The notes below the pieces were generated by a model that saw only the letters and a list, made by a program, of their open reading frames with translations, had not been told where the DNA came from and did no database searches. From Bimuria novae-zelandiae CBS 107.79 (taxonomy: Eukaryota; Ascomycota; Dothideomycetes; Pleosporales; Didymosphaeriaceae), in NCBI GenBank assembly GCA_010015655.1, contig ML976722.1, forward strand, positions 284,144 through 348,143: a DNA stretch of 64,000 bases, read 5' to 3'. Shown one piece after another: positions 57,280 through 64,000 of the stretch. The translations under genes were made by a program, and so were the position numbers. Positions within the stretch are counted from its first letter, which is position 1. Each line of letters starts with the position of its first letter.

Positions 57280-60200
57280 CTATAGTAATACAGTATGCTA
57301 GCGATTGCGGAGCCTTACACACAACAAAATAAGGAAGGCGAACTACTCACAACCCCTATAAGATACCTAAACTAGATAAAGCTTATACTAATAATATAAA
57401 AAGAGGGTAAATGGCTAATTCGGAGCATAATGTAGATTAGAAGAGATATTAAGGCCAAACAGGTAGCAGTAAACTTATTAGACCTCACGGCAGTGGTACT
57501 ACGGCTCTATAACAGACACCTCTTAGTCGTGTTGGTGTACGTAGAGGGCACGAATGCACGAGCGCTGGCAGACTCTATTAGCACGCTCCATGCCCTGATC
57601 TAGCAACAACGGAATCGTATACAAACGCGCACAGATGTAATACTGGTTAGCAACTTCAACTAGCACGACGCATTATAGAGAGAAGACAATATAAACGCAT
57701 ATTAAAGGGGAGAGGTAGACCTAATTATTAATTTAATAGATAGTAATTACCTGCAAAGCCTACTTCCGCGCGGCACAAAGACTTAGCACTATAAGAACTA
57801 AGAGAGCACGATTAACCTAGTGCTTACTTCTATAGAACTGGTAGAGGACCTAGTGCGATGTAAAATACACAAAACCAACTATAGGTCTAATTATAGCGCG
57901 ATTAAGACGATATTTAACGTAAACACACCACCTTAAAGAGACAAGGGGAGGCTCCTTTTTAAGAACGCACTATAGGAAGAGATAAGATTAAAAATTATAA
58001 GGATACTACTTACTAAACTAGTAATAGAAAATACTTAATATTAGGTAGACTGTCTAATAGAGGTAGTACTTAAGGTAGTCTATAGCCTTACCCTAATAGT
58101 AAAGCTATCACTATACATAAGAAGGTAGTAGACGTTAGATCTAACCTAGCTACGGAGGGCACATACGTATTAGAGAAACCAGGTAAGGGCGCAACGTTAG
58201 GCTAACCAACTTAACTTAGCTATAAAAGAGAAAGTAAAAGAGGCAGTAAAATAGTTTTACGATATAGCACGGCGATAGCGAAAGTCCTATTAGGATAACT
58301 TCCTTGCAGAAGACGGCAATATATGGAAAGCCGCCCGATACCTCTAGCCAGGCAAAAAGGCAGAATTCGGCAAAACCCCGCCCCTAACTAGGGAAGATAG
58401 GACTATAACTAAGGGACTGCAAGAGCAAGCGGAGGAGATACTCTCTGCTTTTTTTCCGCCACTACTAGAAATAATTAAGGAGGAGGGAGAGAGACACCAA
58501 AGAAGGCAACTACCTATACTACCGCTAAACGTAGAAGAAATAGAACGGGCAGTAAACAAGGCAAAACTATAAAAAGCGCCTAGCAAAGATAGTCTACTAG
58601 CAGGAGTATAAAAATAAATATAACTAGTAGTAAAATAGGACGTACTGCGCCTGTTCCAAACGTCTATTAATAAAGGTTAACTACTAACTTAGTAGTTAAA
58701 CGCCAGGATTATCCCCCTAAAAAAGCCTAAAAAAGATAACTATACTAAAGCAAAGGCGTGGCAACTAATCTTACTACTATTAATACTAGGAAAAATAATA
58801 GAAGTGGTGCTTATAAAAAGGATATTATACATAGTAGAGGAGCATAGCCTCCTCCCCACGAACTACTTTAGGGCTAAAAAGAAGCGTTTAGTTAAATAAG
58901 CGCTACTAGTGCTGCAGGAGCATATATATTAAGTATAAAGGTAGTAAAAGGTGCTTAGCCTTATTAGCTTTAATATTAAAGGTGTATATAACGGCGTGTG
59001 CAAGGATAGGCTAATATATAGGCTCCGCGCTAGAGGGATCCCTTAAATCCTAACGCGTTAGGTAGACGCCTTCTACTCTAAGCGAATAGTAAATATAGTA
59101 ATAAATAGACTATTATTAGAGAAGAGAGACCTGCTATAGGTAAGGCTACTATAGGGCTTACTACTATTACCTATCCTCTTCCTCTTCTTTAACGCCAATC
59201 TTGTCTAGGGACAGATTAATAGGGATAAGAGATTAATTATATTTATAAATAACTTTAACGCATAGGTAACAGGTCGCTTAGCTATAAATAACTGTAAGAG
59301 TCTCTAAAGGATTATTAGCCACGTAAGTAGCTAGGAAAAGTAGAATAGTATAATTTTTAAGGTAGATAAAATAACGCTAATATACTTTATACAGAATAAA
59401 GGGTGGACCTGTACGCAACTAATTAGAGTAAAAGGCTAAGAAGTTAAGCTAGGAGATAAAGTAAAGATTCTAAGGGTTATTATAGATATAAAACTCTAAT
59501 ATAAGAAGCACGTGGTAAGAGTAGTAACGTAAAAACTAAGAGTAATAATAGCACTTTCTTAGCTAAAGAACCTATTACCTTAGATAGCTCGTTAGCTATT
59601 TTAAGCCACGGTAGAACTAGTTATAGACTACGCGTTATGTATATAGCAGCACGTAGCTAAGCATACCCCCTTAGTATTTTAGAATATCTAGAGGATAGGT
59701 GCAAAGGCTATTATTAGCTACTTTTAAATAATAGCTATAGCAATCGCAGAGGCCGAAGTAAGTATATATACGGTAATAGAATAGCATAGCTATAAAGTAA
59801 TAAAGCTTTAGGTTAATATCTATTCCTTGCCTAGGACGAACCTGCTAACATAGTTACGTTTTAAGCTATTTATAAGATTTATTTTATTCCTTTAAATAAT
59901 AGCCTTAGCGCATGAAGATATAGACACTAGCTATATAAAAATAATTATACTATATGTAATTAGCCCGTGGAGCAAACGTATTATAACAATAATAGAGCTA
60001 GACTTAGAGAAGGCTATAGCACTAGTACACTAAAAGGGCGGAATAAAGATTATAACTAGCACGTTGGCGCGCCGTGGCAACGTTAGAGTAAGGTAGGCAA
60101 TACTAGACACCTAGGATAACAGGATAAATAAACTCTATGCTAGCTCTACTAGCCTAGGCCTAAGGGAAGAGTAAAACCCTTATATAGTAGAACTATTTAC

Positions 60201-60960
60201 CATTACAGAAGCGCTAGAGGCTTTAGGAAGACTACACTATAGGTAAATTATAACCTTTATAAGAAACTTAGCCGCCCTCTAGGTAGTCCGCCAGCTAAAG
60301 AGATAGTTAGGATAATATATTATCTAAAGAATCTATTGCACAATCCAGGACCTAGAGATGCTAGAAAACAAAGTAGATCTTATATAGATTACTGCGAAAT
60401 GCAGTAACGCTCTTACAGATAAAGTAAAGAAAGCGGCAAAGAGGACTACGCAGGAGGGCAGTACGCCATCCGTACGTTAGCTTCAAGCCAAATCAACCGT
60501 CATCAACACAACGATGGCGAAAGCACAAGCAAAAAAGACTCTGCCAGACAGCACAGGAGCATACAGCAAGCGCATAGATGTAGCACTACCAGGACGACAC
60601 ACCCGCAAGCTATACGACAACCTTAGCAGACAAGAAGCAACAGTGTTAGCACAGCTACGCATAGGGATGATACAGCTAAACGCATATCTCTACCAGATTA
60701 GAGCAGCGGATTCTAGGGCATGTGCTTGTAATTACATAGAAACACCTAAGCACTTCCTCTTCTGGTGCGCGCGATGGGACACGCTTAGGAAACAAATGCT
60801 AGAGTAATTAGACACGCTAAGGGGAAACCTCTTATTCTACCTTGGAGGAAGAGCAAAGATAGATCCAGCGAAGATATAGACACTAAGTATAGAGGTAGTA
60901 AAAGCGATAATCTAATACGCAATAGTAATAAAACGCCTAGAATTAGTAAGTAGAACGTAG
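57280..60960 (+). pseudogene. LINE ORF2 (endonuclease, reverse transcriptase, RNase H)
   Basis: One continuous phase with RIP stops. APE-type endonuclease: VILVSNFNxHDAL near 57639 (the GDFN box with G to S and D to N, both G-to-A) and TNYRSNYSAI near 57880. Reverse transcriptase: KAPSKDSLLAGV near 58575, ARIIPLKKPKKDNYTKAKAW near 58701, ISFNIKGVYNGVCKDRL near 58966, and FINNFNAxVTG near 59245, where FVDD has lost both Asp to Asn. RNase H is near 60050-60300. The C-terminal segment 60514-60807 is open for 97 codons and ends with the HxxC-type motif CACNYIETPKHFLFWCARWD. Confidence 0.85.
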
Positions 60961-61968
60961 GAGGAAAAGACTAACCCTCTTACTTAGTAGGTTCTGCTTT
61001 ATTTGCTAAAGAAGGGACACTAAACACTTAGGGGATTAGCCTTAAGATAACTTACTACTAACTACTTAGGAGGGATTCTAAATACATAGAGTTAGGTAGA
61101 ACAGGCACGAGGGCAGTTATCTATAAGGGCTAGAGGGAGTTAGGTCGCTACTATAAGCTCTAGTATGTAGTTAGCGTAAAAAGGCCCTTTAGGCAAGTGA
61201 GCCGGGCGTAGTAAATTAATCAATCAATCAATCATGAAAAGCAGCTCACGCAAATACGGCTATAGAGCTACCTATAAATATTATTATTATAAGATTTTTT
61301 TTAAATGAGTACTATATTAATTTTTATAATTAATTTATACTATTTATTTAGAAGCTTAACGTTGCGATAGCAACGTGTAAAGATAGTTAATATAGTAGAG
61401 GCACCCTCTAAGGCCTTCCTAATATCTAAAGTATTAATAACATGTTTCTAACGCTTTTTACTCTATAGAGCTAGCTAAGAGGCCTTTCTTTTACCCTTTT
61501 AAGATAATTATTGATTTTTTTCTGCGTTAAAGGCAGACTTCTAAGTAGCGCGCTAAACTGCCTTTTTAGCTACCTCTTACGTAGCATGCTTTTTCTGCTA
61601 GATTTTCTTTTTATATACCTTAGCTACCTTCTTTAGCTTTACTCTTTTTACTTTTTATAGCTATTATTCGTCTTTCTTTTACTTTCTAATAAATTAATAA
61701 ACACGTGCCTTTTTTACGTACCTTAGCAACTAAAAAACTACTTTACTATAATACTCTTAATACTATTAGAGATATAAGACTTGCCCTTCTTTTTACGCTT
61801 TTCTTAATAAAAAGTACTTACTTAATCCTATCTATCTTATACTTAAGTAGCATATTTTAGATAAATAGATAGTAAAGTAATTAATAAGCTTTTTTATTTT
61901 TAACTATCCTAATGCTTTATTACTAATTATATTTGCCTATTTATTATTCTTTAATTACAATTACTAAG

Positions 61969-62030
61969 TGTGACGGTTAAGAGCATTCTACTTCGACAGG
62001 AGCAGAAGGCTAGCCTTTTGCTCCGCGATA
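61969..62030 (+). repeat. 5' LTR of the miniature element
   Basis: 62 bp, ending CGCGATA where the 3' copy has CGCGACA. Followed at once by the primer site. Confidence 0.93.
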
Positions 62031-62043
62031 GTTATAAACCCGG
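62031..62043 (+). other. primer-binding site of the miniature element
   Basis: GTTATAAACCCGG equals the copia A and D site apart from G-to-A changes. Confidence 0.7.
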
Positions 62044-62376
62044 AATCGCTGAAGCCTGCATAAGCACTTGAGCCGCGGATTGGCATTTAGGGTAGGGTAC
62101 CACAAGCGAGCACGTGCACACCACAGAAATAGCTAAAAGCATACTGTACTAAAGAGCACTGCGCTAGAGAGCACTAGGCTAGCAATAGAAATGCTAGCGC
62201 TAGATAGCTATAGTGCTAGATAGCTAAGAGTTAGTTGCAAGCAGGGCCACAGATGTTGAGAGCAAGCGAGAGAGAGACTAGAGCAGAATATACAGGGCAT
62301 GTTGCGCTGCGGCCAATGTGTATGAGAAACCTTGAAAAGCTTCCAGCTCTACGCTACGCTACGAACTGGGGGTGTG

Positions 62377-62438
62377 TGTGACAGTTAAGAACATTCTACT
62401 CCGACAGGAGCAGAAGGTTAGCCTTTTGCTCCGCGACA
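62377..62438 (+). repeat. 3' LTR of the miniature element
   Basis: 62 bp, followed by target duplication CTAAG. Confidence 0.93.
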
Positions 62439-63237
62439 CTAAGTAATAGTAGAGTACTTTCTTTTCATTCTTAAAATCTAGTAAATTTATTAAGGATTAG
62501 ATTAAGATAGGTAGTAATATACTTATTACTTTACAAGAGTTTAGGATAGTTAATTCTTTAAAAAAAAATATCTTACGTACTTTAAAATACAAGAAAAAAG
62601 TTATCAGTATTAATAAAAGTTAAGCCTTAGCATTTATAAAGGTATCCTAATAGCTCTACTAAGTAGGCCACTAATAGAGACTATAATATTATAACGTTAA
62701 GTAGCTAAATCGTATAAGTTAAATACAGAAGTAAGATAGTAAAAAGGGTCTTATTTTAATTATAGTAGTGAATAAAGTCTATAGTAATATAAGATCTGTG
62801 ATTATCCAAGTTTAAAAGTTAGTATTAATATTAAGTTTTTACATTTGTATAGTAATTAAAGACCTGTTGAAGCTAGGCAAGTCTAATATTACAATTTATT
62901 TAGTTAGAGAATAAAATAATAAAGACTTTATAATAGCTTACTTTAATATCTTTTACTTACCTTAATTAGATGCCCTTATTAGCACCCTTATAAATAAGAC
63001 TTAGTAGTAAAGCTAATGTATTAAAGTAAATATATGCTAGAAGCGTAATTTATACGTAATTACTATTTTAAAGTAATATCTTAACCTCATTTTTCTCTTA
63101 TATTCGTCTGCTAAATATCCTCTTTGTACTACTAATAATACTAATTAGGAAGCCTTTTTTATATATATTATAAATATAATAATAATCTTTATAATATTAA
63201 TTAATCCTATTATATAGAAAATGGAAATAGATGTAAT

Positions 63238-63693
63238 TGTTAGGATCCACGATCCAACATAAGGACAGCGAGCCATTTTGTACTTAGTTACAGCGCGTAC
63301 ATGTGGAGACACCCTTGTCTTCGCTTGCCGCGTTGTCAGCGCTTACAAAGTCATGTGACTGCTCTCCAGAGAGCGTTTGTTAGAGAGCGATCTGGGGAGA
63401 GCGACCTGGAGAGAGCATCCTGAGAAGAGCGCTCGCCAGCGAGCAGTCTAGGACTAGTATATAGGAACACTAGAGATAAACTCTCTATCTTCGTGTTTAA
63501 CCTTGTTTATTAATCTATTATTTAAATTATACTTAGGTATTATTAATTTATTTATAACTATATATTAATTTTAATACTAATATCTTATTAATACGCGTAA
63601 GCTATTAATAACGTTTTTCTTACCTCACTAGTACTCCTGCCCGAGAACCAACCTTAGCCCTATAGGGACTAGCTACCCCTTAGGGACTTAATA
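63238..63693 (+). repeat. solo gypsy LTR, U3 variant 3
   Basis: 456 bp with exact target duplication GTAAT (63233-63237 and 63694-63698), inside Fot1 copy 2. R-U5 from about 63500 (GTGTTTAACCTTGTTTATTAATC...CTCCTGCCCGAGAACCAACC) belongs to the same family as the LTRs at 12487 and 37372. U3 is unrelated to both and holds repeated GAGAGCG/CCAGAGAGCG-like units. Confidence 0.9.
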
Positions 63694-63838
63694 GTAATAT
63701 ATATCCTTAAAATTAGCTTCATAGTGATTACTAACTATACTAACCATTTATTATAAAATAAAATAAATACTATATTAGTTAATAAAGTAGGTAACATTGC
63801 TCTCGCTAACTAGTTACTTTACTATTATTAAGGTAAAT

Positions 63839-64000
63839 GTCACGAGAGGCTACAGCTCACAGAATTAAGACTTAGATGATACTTAATTTAGGCTTTGTAA
63901 GTGGGTTGGGTCGCAAGAGCCACAGTTGGGTCTAACTAAGCAGAACACTAAAATTCTAAACTTTAAACTCTTTATAACTTTATAAATTGAGGTGCTATAC
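63839..64000 (+). repeat. probable start of another LTR element, cut by the window end
   Basis: At 63839 the match to Fot1 copy 1 ends and TGTCACGAGAGGCTACAGCT begins, with the TG start common to LTRs and a first block like the copia D LTR (TGTCACGG). The base composition changes to less RIP-affected. The end, and therefore the type, is not visible. Confidence 0.45.

Larger units (their letters stand above)
55795..61231 (+). mobile_element. Tad1-type LINE
   Basis: 5437-bp non-LTR retrotransposon with a 13-bp target duplication TCATGAAAAGCAG (55782-55794 and 61232-61244) and a 3' tail of AATC repeats (about 61214-61231), both hallmarks of target-primed reverse transcription. It encodes a Gag-like ORF1 and an ORF2 with endonuclease, reverse transcriptase and RNase H in the Tad1 order. 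It appears full length. It inserted in the 5' part of Fot1 copy 2. Confidence 0.93.
61969..62438 (+). mobile_element. miniature LTR retrotransposon (TRIM/SMART-like), 470 bp
   Basis: Two 62-bp terminal direct repeats (61969-62030 and 62377-62438; TGTGACRGTTAAGARCATTC...CTCCGCGAYA) differ by five transitions. An exact 5-bp target duplication CTAAG flanks it (61964-61968 and 62439-62443). A primer-binding site GTTATAAACCCGG (initiator-Met half type) follows the first repeat and a purine tract CTGGGGGTGTG precedes the second. The 346-bp inside has no coding frame, so it must be moved by another element's proteins. The first 10 bp of the LTR equal those of the solo LTR at 25532, pointing to a D-related copia as helper. 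Little RIP inside. Confidence 0.92.
55737..63838 (-). mobile_element. Fot1/pogo transposon, copy 2, interrupted by LINE, miniature LTR element and solo LTR
   Basis: Colinear with Fot1 copy 1 once the insertions are removed. Left terminal repeat at 55737-55783, then the LINE (55795-61231), then 61245-61963, the miniature LTR element, 62444-63232, the solo gypsy LTR, and 63699-63838. The match to copy 1 stops near 63838, where a new LTR-like sequence begins; the rest may lie beyond the window. More AT-rich and more decayed than copy 1. Confidence 0.85.
61320..63838 (-). pseudogene. Fot1/pogo transposase of copy 2, fragmented
   Basis: Pieces of the transposase frame on the minus strand, aligned to copy 1: the C-terminal charged tail (about 61340-61730), the core (62450-63230) and, after the solo LTR, the segment before the catalytic core (63700-63838). 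Full of stops and interrupted by two insertions. Only similarity to copy 1 identifies it. Confidence 0.75.

Noticed and set aside
60514..60807. A free-standing 97-codon gene
   Set aside because: It is the C-terminus of LINE ORF2, continuous in phase with the degraded frame upstream.

Overview
The window looks like a repeat-rich chromosomal segment of a filamentous ascomycete, probably a Dothideomycete of the Pleosporales type. The organism is inferred from short introns, Tad1-type LINEs, Fot1/pogo and Tc1 elements and a fungal archaemetzincin; no marker gene proves it. Almost all transposon sequence carries the mark of repeat-induced point mutation (RIP). CpA is depleted, TpA is in excess, reading frames survive as frames, and their stops are nearly all TAG or TAA where CAG, CAA or TGG is expected.

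Layout. 1-883: fragment of a Fot1/pogo transposon (minus strand), cut off by a GC-rich segment with a (TAC)n tail. 1292-12046: a Ty1/copia element on the minus strand (family B), split by a second copia element (family A, 3291-8718). 12487-37829: remains of a Ty3/gypsy chromovirus that hosts a plus-strand family B copia (13183-18505), copia C (19188-24396), copia D (25461-31144, with a solo LTR inside its own 5' LTR) and a piggyBac element (32553-34856). Flanking LTRs and 5-bp target duplications resolve each copia junction exactly.

37830-46958 is a genic island with little RIP. It holds a coiled-coil protein gene (40122-41915, minus), a two-intron gene for a secreted Cys-rich modular protein (43742-44930, plus; an effector candidate by form only) and an archaemetzincin-like metalloprotease gene with one intron (45144-46711, minus). 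It also holds a foldback element, a 70-bp tandem duplication and a possible gene remnant.

46959-64000 is a DNA-transposon and LINE array. Two Tc1/mariner-type elements lie 8 bp apart, each with a transposase and a second opposing gene (46959-50204 and about 50213-53623). A Fot1/pogo element follows (53626-55727), then a second copy (from 55737) broken by a Tad1-like LINE (55795-61231, 13-bp target duplication), a 470-bp miniature LTR retrotransposon with 62-bp LTRs (61969-62438), a solo gypsy LTR (63238-63693) and probably another LTR element running off the window end.

Most promising novelties: the second gene shared by the two Tc1-type elements; the miniature LTR element; primer-binding sites that match half-tRNAs in every copia family; an antisense Cys-rich reading frame between pol and the 3' LTR of the chromovirus; LTRs of one gypsy family with unrelated U3 parts; and the three-module secreted protein.
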